Positions 1-6,924 of a DNA stretch of 64,000 nucleotides are shown piece after piece. The stretch's first letter is position 1. Every line of letters starts with the position of its first letter. The notes beneath the pieces were generated by a model. The model was not told where the DNA came from and ran no database searches. It saw only the letters and a list, made by a program, of their open reading frames with translations. The position numbers and the translations under genes are program-made. The DNA is from Arthrobacter sp. B0490 (GTDB lineage Bacteria; Actinomycetota; Actinomycetes; Actinomycetales; Micrococcaceae). The stretch spans positions 124,001 to 188,000 of the forward strand of contig NZ_PJIR01000007.1 of assembly GCF_002929355.1 (NCBI RefSeq), read 5' to 3'.

Positions 1-72
1 TCCGCAGGCCGGCTCGCACCTGACGAGCGGGGACTGGCGCACCCTCTGATCCGTCGACGGGCATGCGGCAGT

Positions 73-105
73 CTTCAGCGGACGTTCACGCGGCGTTCAG
101 GAGGG
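73..105 (+). promoter_or_regulatory. Tandem 11-bp PHO-box-like repeats
   Basis: Three head-to-tail 11-mers are visible: CTTCAGCGGAC, GTTCACGCGGC and GTTCAGGAGGG. They share NTTCA in the same register. This is the layout of PhoP-family operators in actinobacteria (direct repeats of 11 nt with a GTTCACC core). A possible -10 (TAGCGT, 111-116) follows. Control of the 71-aa gene at 150 by phosphate starvation is inferred. Confidence 0.5.
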
Positions 106-149
106 GTGGCTAGCGTGGTAGTTCCCGACCTCCCTGCGAAAGGCCCGCC

Positions 150-365
150 ATGGACGCCCCCCTCACCCCCGACGCCGACCTGCAGGACTGGTCCGGCTTC
201 AAGCGCGGCGAACATGTCACCCTCCAGCACTCGGCCGGGACGCAGCTCCGCGGGGTACTGGACATGAGGACCGACGACGCGTCGGTGGTGTGGATCCAGC
301 TGAACGACGGCGGTGGCCGCCGGCTCGTCCACAGGAGCGACGGCTACCGCCTGCGCCGCGGCTGA
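150..365 (+). CDS. Small hypothetical protein, putative beta-barrel (71 aa)
   Basis: Short reading frame starting at ATG 150, with AAAGG upstream as a modest ribosome binding site. The product is 71 aa and soluble: no signal peptide and no membrane segment. Its core alternates short hydrophobic strands with turns (GEHVTLQ, GTQLRGVLD, ASVVWIQL, RRLVHRSDGYRL), which suggests a small SH3/Lsm-like barrel. I do not recognise the family. It ends before the PstS-like gene and has its own PHO-box-like repeats upstream, so it may belong to the phosphate-starvation response. Function unknown. Confidence 0.6.
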   Translation: MDAPLTPDADLQDWSGFKRGEHVTLQHSAGTQLRGVLDMRTDDASVVWIQLNDGGGRRLVHRSDGYRLRRG

Positions 366-383
366 CCCCGGCCGGATCGACCC

Positions 384-427
384 GTCCACCTGCTGTCCAC
401 CTCCGGTTCACCTCGTCTTCACCTGTA
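384..427 (+). promoter_or_regulatory. Four tandem 11-bp PHO boxes upstream of pstS-like gene
   Basis: Four contiguous 11-mers in one register: GTCCACCTGCT, GTCCACCTCCG, GTTCACCTCGT and CTTCACCTGTA. The GTYCACC core repeats exactly every 11 bp, matching the known PhoP operator layout of actinobacterial pst promoters. The last unit runs into a candidate -10 hexamer TAACGT (426-431), seven bases before GTG 439. Position and gene identity together make phosphate-regulated transcription likely. Confidence 0.7.
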
Positions 428-438
428 ACGTGGCGTGG

Positions 439-1551
439 GTGAGAACCCGAGCATCCCTCTCCCTGTCCCTCGCCGTGGTCCTCGGTCTCACGGCCTGCGG
501 CTCCGACTACCCGCTGGGCGCCGAGCAGGAGGCCGCAGCGCAACGCGGGGACATGAGCCTGCAGGGCGCGGTGACGGCCGCCGGATCCTCCGCGCAGGGA
601 CCGGCCATGGACGCCTGGCGCTCCGGATTCGCCACCCTCCACCCACGCGCGCAGGTGCAGTACTCGCCCGACGGCTCGGGCGCGGGCAGGGGCGCGCTGC
701 TCGCCGGAGCCGTGGGATTCGCCGGATCGGACGCCTTCCTCAGCGATGAGGAGCTCGCCGGATCGACGCAGGCGTGCGGCCCGGGCGGCGCCTTCAACAT
801 CCCCGCCTACATCTCCCCGATCAGCATCGCGTTCAACCTGCCCGGCATCTCCGGGCTGGACCTCGATGCCGCCACCGTGGCCCGGATCTTCCGGGGTGGG
901 ATCGCGCGCTGGGACGATCCCGCCATCGCGGCCCAGAACCCGGACGTCGAGCTCCCCGCACTGCCCATCTCGGCGGTCAGCCGATCCGACGACTCCGGCA
1001 CCACCGAGAACTTCACCGACTACCTCCACGCCGTGGCGCCCGGGATCTGGACCGAGGAGCCCGACGGCACCTGGCCGTCCGCACTCGAGAACGAGAACGC
1101 CAAGGGCAACGCCGGCGTGGTGAGCACCGTGGCCGCCACCGTGGGCGCCGTGACCTATGCCGACGATTCCGCCGTGGGGGACCCCCTCGGCCGCGTGGCC
1201 CTCAAGGTCGGGGACGCCTACGTCCCGGCCGGGCCCAAAGCCGCCGCGGCCGCCGTCGACCTCGCCCGCCGTGTCCCCGGCCGCCAGGACCACGACATCG
1301 CGCTCGACCTCGATCGGACCACCAGCGCACCCGGCGTCTACCCGCTGGTCCTCGTGTCCTACCACGTGTACTGCACGCGCTACGAGAACGAGGCCACCGC
1401 CGTCGTCGTGCGTGCCTTCGGGACGTACGCGGTCAGTGCCGAGGGACAGGCCGTGGCCGCGGACGCGGCGAGGAGCTCACCCATCTCGTCCGAACTGTCC
1501 CGCCTCGCCACCGCGGCGATCGCGTCCGTCGAGGTCGGCGACATCCCTTAG
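439..1551 (+). CDS. pstS: PstS-like phosphate-binding lipoprotein
   Basis: Substrate-binding lipoprotein of the high-affinity phosphate ABC transporter family. With GTG 439 as start, the product is 370 aa with a basic N-terminus, a hydrophobic stretch and lipobox LTAC (Cys20), so it is probably anchored outside the membrane. A Ser/Asp-rich phosphate-binding motif (SDDSGTTENF, about residues 182-191) and the FAGSDAFLSDEEL region are typical of PstS. The 430 GTG is an alternative start. A -10-like TAACGT lies 7 nt before 439, so the mRNA may be leaderless. No pstC, pstA or pstB follows: the next gene is convergent, so this is an orphan PstS. PHO-box repeats lie directly upstream. Confidence 0.85.
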   Translation: MRTRASLSLSLAVVLGLTACGSDYPLGAEQEAAAQRGDMSLQGAVTAAGSSAQGPAMDAWRSGFATLHPRAQVQYSPDGSGAGRGALLAGAVGFAGSDAFLSDEELAGSTQACGPGGAFNIPAYISPISIAFNLPGISGLDLDAATVARIFRGGIARWDDPAIAAQNPDVELPALPISAVSRSDDSGTTENFTDYLHAVAPGIWTEEPDGTWPSALENENAKGNAGVVSTVAATVGAVTYADDSAVGDPLGRVALKVGDAYVPAGPKAAAAAVDLARRVPGRQDHDIALDLDRTTSAPGVYPLVLVSYHVYCTRYENEATAVVVRAFGTYAVSAEGQAVAADAARSSPISSELSRLATAAIASVEVGDIP

Positions 1552-1559
1552 GACCACTC

Positions 1560-1589
1560 GAGGCGGGCCCCCCGGAGGGGACCCGCCTC
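1560..1589. terminator. Hairpin between convergent pstS and SRPBCC genes
   Basis: Inverted repeat GAGGCGGG...CCCGCCTC, with an additional CCCC/GGGG pairing inside, placed between two convergent stop codons. It probably terminates both genes. It lacks a long U-tract, which is common in high-G+C actinobacteria. Confidence 0.65.
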
Positions 1590-1604
1590 GTCCTGCGTCG
1601 TGCG

Positions 1605-2150
1605 TCAGTCGACGCGCGGTCCGCCCGAATCGGGGTCGTCGGTGGACGCGTCCGGCAGGGTGCTGTTCGCCGGCTCGGCCTCCGAGCCGCCCGTCGGCGG
1701 CGCGTCGACGTTCCCACGCCAGGCGCCGGTCTCTCCGCCGCTCTTCTCGATGAACTGCTTGAACCTCTTGAGGTCGCCCTTCACCTGCAGGGCATCCGCG
1801 TTCACCACGGCACCGATCTTCTCGGTGAAGGTCTCCGGGTGCCAGTCGATCTGCACCATGAGGCGCGTGGTGTTCTGGTCGATGCGGTGGAAGGTCACCA
1901 CGCCCGCGTGCGATTCGCCGTCCGTGCTCTTCCAGGCCACCCGCTCGTCCGGGTGCTGTTCGGTGATCTCGGCGTCGAACTCGCGTCGCACGCCGCCGAT
2001 GCTCGTCACCCAGTGGGTCCGGGTGTCCGAGGTCTGCGTGATGGACTCGACGCCCCCCATGAACTGGGGAAAGCTCTCGAACTGGGTCCACTGGTTGTAC
2101 GCCGTGCTGACCGGTACTGCTACGTCGATAGATTCCTGCACAGAAGCCAA
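1605..2150 (-). CDS. SRPBCC-family (polyketide cyclase-like) protein
   Basis: Ligand-pocket protein of the SRPBCC/START-like superfamily; 181 aa, cytoplasmic. The N-terminal motif ESIDVAVPVSTAYNQWTQFE and the later FESFPQFMGGVESI are typical of cyclase/dehydrase (COG5637-like) proteins. I chose TTG 2150 as start because a strong AAGGAGGA lies at good spacing upstream; the frame stays open 37 codons further, but those residues are Arg/Pro-rich and unlike the family. The C-terminal 40 residues are Asp/Pro/Ser-rich and probably disordered. It is convergent with the PstS-like gene. Substrate unknown. Confidence 0.8.
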   Translation of the reverse strand: MASVQESIDVAVPVSTAYNQWTQFESFPQFMGGVESITQTSDTRTHWVTSIGGVRREFDAEITEQHPDERVAWKSTDGESHAGVVTFHRIDQNTTRLMVQIDWHPETFTEKIGAVVNADALQVKGDLKRFKQFIEKSGGETGAWRGNVDAPPTGGSEAEPANSTLPDASTDDPDSGGPRVD

Positions 2151-2353
2151 AAGGTTCCTCCTTCGTAGAGAGTCCGGGGCCGCCCGACCCCGCTCGCGGG
2201 GAATCCGGCAGGGCTGACCATAAGTCCCCTTAGCGTATGCAGGTCGGCTGGAATTGACCAACGCGCGGGTCTAGGGTGAAAGGAGTCCGCCCGGCGGGAA
2301 TCGGCGTGTCCGGACCCCCGCCGCGAGCAGGAAAATCTAGTACTGGAGGATTC

Positions 2354-2848
2354 ATGAAGGCTTCACCCACCCTCACGGACAACATGCAGGCCGTCCTGGT
2401 CGACCTCATCGAACTGCACCTGCAGGGCAAGCAGGCCCACTGGAACGTCGTCGGCAAGAACTTCCGCGATCTCCACCTGCAGCTGGACGAGATCATCGAC
2501 GACGCCCGCGCCTTCGCCGACGAGATGGCCGAGCGCATGCGAGCCCTGCACGCCGTCCCCGACGGCCGCAGCGTCGCCGTCGCCGAGGGCACGAAGATCC
2601 AGCCGTTCCCGGCCGGGCTCGTCTCCACCAAGGACACCGTGGGCCTCGTGGTCAACATGCTGAACGCCTCCGTGAAGACGATGCGCGACGTCCACGACCA
2701 GATCGACGAGGAGGATCCGACGACGGCCGACCTGCTGCACGGGTTCATCGCGAAGCTCGAGCAGTACGCGTGGATGGTCGACGCCGAGAACATGGAGCCT
2801 ACCGCCGAGGTCGTCACGCCCGTCGGCACGGACCACGCCACGGTCTGA
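2354..2848 (+). CDS. dps: Dps-family DNA-binding ferritin
   Basis: Dodecameric ferritin-like protein that oxidises and stores iron with peroxide and protects DNA under starvation or oxidative stress. At 164 aa it has normal Dps length. The inter-subunit ferroxidase ligands match the E. coli Dps spacing: His29, His41, Asp45, Asp56 and Glu60 (HWN at 29-31). ATG 2354 is preceded by GGAGGA at 2345-2350, which decides against the in-frame upstream start at 2276. Monocistronic, with a very stable hairpin after the stop. Confidence 0.92.
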   Translation: MKASPTLTDNMQAVLVDLIELHLQGKQAHWNVVGKNFRDLHLQLDEIIDDARAFADEMAERMRALHAVPDGRSVAVAEGTKIQPFPAGLVSTKDTVGLVVNMLNASVKTMRDVHDQIDEEDPTTADLLHGFIAKLEQYAWMVDAENMEPTAEVVTPVGTDHATV

Positions 2849-2865
2849 CGCACCAACCCGGTCCG

Positions 2866-2904
2866 CGCGGAGAGGGAGGCACCGGCGGTGCCTCCCTCTC
2901 CGCG
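2866..2904 (+). terminator. Strong hairpin terminator after dps
   Basis: Perfect 18-bp stem (2866-2883 with 2887-2904) and a GGC loop, 17 nt after the dps stop. No U-tract follows. The remaining sequence up to 3094 shows no gene that I can support. Confidence 0.75.
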
Positions 2905-3094
2905 TCCTCCAGGTCCGAAGCGGGGTCCCGCCGACCGACGAGGACCGCGGCCGTGGCCGGCGTCGCTGCGGGACCGGACGACCCTCCAGTCCCGGGCCGC
3001 AGCACCGTGGCGACCCGATCGGCGGCCTGGGAAGATGCAGCCGCCCAGGGACTTCCGCGCGATGACGTGCAGCGTCACGGCGATCAGCGGACCG

Positions 3095-3826
3095 TCAGCG
3101 CCGCTTACCCCGCGTGCCCGACGGGCGGGCGGGTTTCCCCTGCTGCTTCCCCGCCTGGGATCTCCCGGTGCCCTTCCGACCCGTTCCACCCTTCTGTACC
3201 CCGGCGCCTCCGGTGGCTGCCTTCTTCGCCGCCGCCTTCTCCGACGCACTCTTCTTCGGCGCCTCCCGCTGCGAGGGCTGCCTCGAGCTCTGGGCCGTCC
3301 GCCCGCGGACGATGCCGATGAACTCCTCGACGTCGTCGGACTCGTCCTCCACCCGCCAGGCGATGCCGATCGTGGTTCCGGGGAGGCCGGGGACGGGCCG
3401 GTGCACGGCGTCCTTCCGGGCGTACAGGCGGGCCAGGGACATCGGCAGGACGACGACGCCGGCACCGGAGGCCGCCACCTCCACGGCCGTCTTCGGGCCG
3501 CCGCACGCGGCGACGTCGAGCAGGGTCTCCCCCCCGAGTTCCTCGAGCGGTACGTCCTCGTAGAGCGACAGCTCGTTCTCCCGCGACATGACCGCCACGG
3601 GCTGTTCCTCGTAGAGGGGGATCAGGTGGAGGCCGGCACGGTCCACGGGAAGCCGCACGAAGACGACGTCGTCGGATGCGTCGCGGAGCGCCGTCAGGGC
3701 GTCGTCGTGCTGGTGGAGCTCGAGGGGTGTCTCCGGATGCCGCTCACGCCACCGGGCCACCCACTTGCCCGGCGTGACACCCGGGACGAAGCCGACGGAC
3801 AGGGTTCGGGACTGGTCGGCGGGCAC
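3095..3826 (-). CDS. LysR-type substrate-binding-domain protein lacking HTH
   Basis: About 243 aa. Residues 1-175 look like the type 2 periplasmic-binding fold of LysR effector domains (LSVGFVPGVTPGKW, VFVRLPVDRAGLHLIPLYEE, GAGVVVLPMSLARLY). There is no N-terminal winged helix, so it should not bind DNA like a LysR regulator. The last 60 residues are Lys/Ala/Gly-rich and probably disordered, possibly nucleic-acid binding. Start: GTG 3826 lies 6 nt after a TACTGT -10-like hexamer (leaderless); ATG 3850 is the longer alternative. It is divergent from the DUF5997 gene, a pairing I remember from other actinobacteria. Function unknown. Confidence 0.8.
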   Translation of the reverse strand: MPADQSRTLSVGFVPGVTPGKWVARWRERHPETPLELHQHDDALTALRDASDDVVFVRLPVDRAGLHLIPLYEEQPVAVMSRENELSLYEDVPLEELGGETLLDVAACGGPKTAVEVAASGAGVVVLPMSLARLYARKDAVHRPVPGLPGTTIGIAWRVEDESDDVEEFIGIVRGRTAQSSRQPSQREAPKKSASEKAAAKKAATGGAGVQKGGTGRKGTGRSQAGKQQGKPARPSGTRGKRR

Positions 3827-3832
3827 CTCCTC

Positions 3833-3875
3833 ACAGTAGCGCCTGACCATCCCCGGCAGGCGTGGCCGTTAAGCT
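3833..3875. promoter_or_regulatory. Divergent leaderless promoter pair
   Basis: Minus strand: TACTGT (3838-3833), then six bases, then GTG 3826. Plus strand: TAAGCT (3870-3875), then GGGACC, then ATG 3882. Both hexamers sit where a transcript would begin at the start codon. The two promoters share under 60 bp and are probably co-regulated. The -35 elements are weak. Confidence 0.5.
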
Positions 3876-3881
3876 GGGACC

Positions 3882-4274
3882 ATGAATCCCCCGAAGACCC
3901 CCCAGACCTTGAAGCCCGCCACAGCGGCCAAGAAACTGGGCATCTACCTGCCCGCAGCTCCCCAGGATTTCCAGGAGACCGAGCTGACGCGTGCGGAGTT
4001 CGACGAACTGCAGCAGACCCCGCCCGAGTGGCTCGCCCAGTTGCGCCGCACCGGCCCGCATCCGCGCCCCGTCGTCGCGCAGAAACTCGGCATCTCCATC
4101 AGCGGGCTGGCCCGCGGCGGGGTCACCGACCCCCTGACGAGCGAGCAGATCACCACCCTCCTGCAGGACCCGCCCGCCTGGCTGGTTGCCGAGAGGTCCA
4201 CGCAGGCGGCGGTCCGCGCTGACGCCGCACGGGTCAAGGAACGCGAGGCGGCACGCAAGGCGACCGACACCTGA
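3882..4274 (+). CDS. DUF5997 family protein
   Basis: A 130-aa soluble protein. The N-terminal half (LKPATAAKKLGIYLPAAP, then EWLAQLRRTGPHPRPVVAQK) and the GISISGLARGGVTDPLT segment match the actinobacterial DUF5997 family as I recall it. The C-terminus is a charged helix. ATG 3882 lies 6 nt after TAAGCT with no Shine-Dalgarno, so the mRNA is probably leaderless. It is divergent from the HTH-less LysR-domain protein, which suggests the two act together. No biochemical role is established. Confidence 0.82.
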   Translation: MNPPKTPQTLKPATAAKKLGIYLPAAPQDFQETELTRAEFDELQQTPPEWLAQLRRTGPHPRPVVAQKLGISISGLARGGVTDPLTSEQITTLLQDPPAWLVAERSTQAAVRADAARVKEREAARKATDT

Positions 4275-4409
4275 GCCCCGGACACGGGCGGCGGAGGGCC
4301 TCGGGGTGCCGCGCGGGCGCCTCCCGGGATGACGGGACACCCCGGGGACGGCCCTGATCGGGGCGTTCTCATACCATGGGGACAGCGGTTTCCGGGGACG
4401 ACACGCCGA

Positions 4410-4438
4410 TTGACTTAATCGAACAGGTATTCGAATAT
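4410..4438 (+). promoter_or_regulatory. Promoter of the imuA'-imuB-dnaE2 cassette
   Basis: A -35 TTGACT (4410-4415), a 17-bp spacer and a -10-like GAATAT (4433-4438) place the expected transcription start at or beside GTG 4445. The LexA-type box sits in the spacer, so a bound repressor would block RNA polymerase directly. Confidence 0.55.
4419..4434 (+). promoter_or_regulatory. SOS box (LexA operator)
   Basis: TCGAACAGGTATTCGA is a near-palindrome differing by one base from the Gram-positive/actinobacterial LexA consensus TCGAAC-N4-GTTCGA. It lies immediately upstream of the translesion-synthesis cassette, a known SOS target in this phylum. I see no other SOS box of this quality. Confidence 0.85.
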
Positions 4439-4444
4439 TAGGGA

Positions 4445-5263
4445 GTGACGCCTCCAGCCGCCGGCCCTTCCCTCGCCCGGGATGAGCCCTCCCCCGACTC
4501 CGAGGACACGTTCCAGCCGAACCCTGCCGACCGCCGCGGGACATCCCCGGCCGACGTCGCGCTCGGCCTCCAGGCCCGCATCAACAGCATGCAGGCCGGC
4601 AAGCTCGATTCCCGCCGGCTGCCCACGGTTCCGGCCCTCGCCCGGATCCTGCCCGGCGGAGGCCTGCAGTCCGGCGGCTCCTACTCCGTCCGGAACTCCA
4701 CCTTCCTCGCCATGGCACTGCTCGCCGGGCCGTCAGCGACCGGCGCGTGGTGCAGCGTGATCGGCATGCCGGACTTCAGCGTGGAGGCGGCGCAGGGCTT
4801 CGGCATCAACCTCGAACGCCTCATCCTGGTCCCCGATCCGGGACCCCAGTGGCTCACCGTCACGGCGGCCCTCGTGGACGTCGTCTCGATCGTCCTGACC
4901 CGCTCCCCGGAACACCTCGCCCCCACCGAATGGGCCCGCCTCAAGGCGAGGCTGCGCCAGCGCGGCGCGGCCCTGATCACCCTCGGCAACTGGAAGCAGA
5001 GCGACTCGACGATCGGCGTGGCGGAGAGCGCCTGGGAGGGCCTCGGCTCGGGGACCGGCCACCTCAGGGCGCGTTCCATGAAGATCACCGCCACCCAGCC
5101 CTCGGGGCGGCTCCGCCACGCCTATGTGGGACTCGCGGACCTGCAGGGGACCCCCGCCGGAGCCGCGCTCCGGGGCACGGCCCTGCCACCGCATCTGCAG
5201 CACGGTACCCCTGGTACCGCGTCCGGGACCCTGTTCGAGCCCCGGCTGATGAAATCCTCATGA
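4445..5263 (+). CDS. imuA': ImuA'-type RecA-like mutasome protein
   Basis: First gene of the damage-inducible mutagenesis cassette; 272 aa. The region around LPALARILPGGGLQSGGS (about residues 60-75) aligns with the RecA/ImuA core, but the P-loop is degenerate (GGLQSGGSYS, no Lys), so ATP binding is doubtful. In mycobacteria ImuA' and ImuB are accessory factors for DnaE2. GTG 4445 has only a weak AGGG upstream and a -10 hexamer 6 nt away, so it is probably leaderless. Its TGA overlaps the imuB ATG, indicating translational coupling. Operon structure and the SOS box support the assignment more than sequence alone. Confidence 0.8.
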   Translation: MTPPAAGPSLARDEPSPDSEDTFQPNPADRRGTSPADVALGLQARINSMQAGKLDSRRLPTVPALARILPGGGLQSGGSYSVRNSTFLAMALLAGPSATGAWCSVIGMPDFSVEAAQGFGINLERLILVPDPGPQWLTVTAALVDVVSIVLTRSPEHLAPTEWARLKARLRQRGAALITLGNWKQSDSTIGVAESAWEGLGSGTGHLRARSMKITATQPSGRLRHAYVGLADLQGTPAGAALRGTALPPHLQHGTPGTASGTLFEPRLMKSS

Positions 5264-6870
5264 CGCCGGATCCGCCCACCGGGCCTCCCGGTACGGCCCC
5301 GGCAACCCGGACCCTGATGTTCTGGTGCCCCGACTGGCCCATCACGGCAGCGCTGCGCGAACACGCGCTGCCCGCCGAGACCGCACTCGTCCTCGTGGAC
5401 CGCGGGGAGGTCTTCGCCTGTTCCCCTGCGGCCCGGCAGGACGGCGTGAAGCGGGGCCTGCGCATCCGCGAGGCCCAGGCCCGCAGCACCGGGCTCGTGT
5501 CCCTCCCGTACGACCCGGCACTCGACGAGCGCACCTTCGAGCCCGTGACCGCGGCCGTGGAGGCCATCCTGCCCGGCGTGCAGGTCGTCCGCCCGGGGCT
5601 GTGCGCCGTCCGGGCCCAGGGGCCGTCGCGCTACTACGGCGGCGAGCGCAACGCCGCGGACGTGGTCCTGCAGACCCTCGCCGCCATCGGGCTCACCGAC
5701 GTGAGGGTCGGCATCGCGGACGGGCCCTTCGCCGCCGAGCAGGCGGCCAGGGCCACCGACCAGCTGGACGACGACGAGCAGCTGGTCGTCATCCCGCCGG
5801 GCGGCTCGCCCTGGTTCCTCGCCAGCTACCCCCTGGAAGTCCTCGGACAACCCCGGCTCGCCGTGCTGCTCAGGCGCCTCGGCATCCGCACTTTGGGCGA
5901 CTTCGCGGCGCTCAGGGCCTCCGATGTCCGCAACCGCTTCGGCATCGAGGGGGCCATCGCGCACCGCCAGGCCCGCGGGCTGGACCACCGGAGCGTCGTC
6001 GCCCGGACGCCGCCGCCCCACCTCGACGCAGTCGCCGATTTCGAGCCTCCCCTCGCCCGCATCGACCAGCTCGCGTTCGCCCTCAGGACCAGGGCCGGCG
6101 AGTTCGTCGACGCACTGCGCGAGGCGGGGCTCGTATGCACCGTGCTGCACGTGTCGCTGCACACGGAGTCGGGTGAGACGTCCGAGCGCCGCTGGCAGCA
6201 CCCGCGCTGGTTCGACGCCGACGACGTCGTGGACCGCGTGCGCTGGCAGCTCCAGGGCACCAACGCCTCCGACCACGGCCTGACCTCCGGCATCACCCGG
6301 GTCCACCTGGTCCCCGACATCGTCGAGGACCTCGGCGACCACGCGGACGGCCTGTGGGGAACGGGACCGGACGAGGGCATCCACCATGGGCTGGCCCGGG
6401 TGCAGAGCATGCTGGGCCACGGCGCCGTGCTCACCGCGGTCATCGCCGGAGGGCGCCTGCTGGCGGACCGCCGCGTGTACATCCCGTGGGGGGACGCGCC
6501 GGCGGGGCAGCAGACCGCGAAGGTGCCGGTGAAGGACCGCAACCAGCCCTGGCCCGGCAGGCTGCCCGGCCCTGCCCCCGCCACCGTGTTCGCCGACCCC
6601 GTGCCCGCCGTCGTCGTCGACGCGAACGGCAACCCGGTGGACGTCGACACGCGCGGCCTCCTGAGCGCCGATCCCGCCTTCTTCAGCGCCGGGCCCGACG
6701 ACGGCCGCCGGCCCGTGCACTCCTGGGCCGGCCCCTGGCCGATCAACGAACGCTGGTGGGACCCGAAGGGGCGCGTGCTCAACCGCTTCCAGCTGGTGGA
6801 CCACTCGGGGTCCGCCTGGTTGCTGCTGCTCGAGGACCACGCGTGGTGGGTGGAGGCCGGCTACGACTGA
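5260..6870 (+). CDS. imuB: ImuB, catalytically inactive Y-family polymerase subunit
   Basis: A Y-family polymerase relative that links DnaE2 to the sliding clamp in the SOS mutasome; 536 aa. The N-terminus (TLMFWCPDWPITAAL) replaces the acidic DinB motif, and the SIDE-type catalytic motif is not visible, so it should not polymerise DNA. Little-finger-like sequence follows (LRRLGIRTLGDFAAL). ATG 5260 overlaps the imuA' TGA (ATGA). The frame stays open upstream but that part is imuA' out of frame. The C-terminal end (GRVLNRFQLVD, DHAWWVEAGYD) is conserved in actinobacterial ImuB. dnaE2 follows after 54 bp. Confidence 0.88.
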   Translation: MTPDPPTGPPGTAPATRTLMFWCPDWPITAALREHALPAETALVLVDRGEVFACSPAARQDGVKRGLRIREAQARSTGLVSLPYDPALDERTFEPVTAAVEAILPGVQVVRPGLCAVRAQGPSRYYGGERNAADVVLQTLAAIGLTDVRVGIADGPFAAEQAARATDQLDDDEQLVVIPPGGSPWFLASYPLEVLGQPRLAVLLRRLGIRTLGDFAALRASDVRNRFGIEGAIAHRQARGLDHRSVVARTPPPHLDAVADFEPPLARIDQLAFALRTRAGEFVDALREAGLVCTVLHVSLHTESGETSERRWQHPRWFDADDVVDRVRWQLQGTNASDHGLTSGITRVHLVPDIVEDLGDHADGLWGTGPDEGIHHGLARVQSMLGHGAVLTAVIAGGRLLADRRVYIPWGDAPAGQQTAKVPVKDRNQPWPGRLPGPAPATVFADPVPAVVVDANGNPVDVDTRGLLSADPAFFSAGPDDGRRPVHSWAGPWPINERWWDPKGRVLNRFQLVDHSGSAWLLLLEDHAWWVEAGYD

Positions 6871-6924
6871 CGGCGGGATCCGCCACCGAGACGACCGCAG
6901 GACATCCAGACAGGGAGGGACGCC

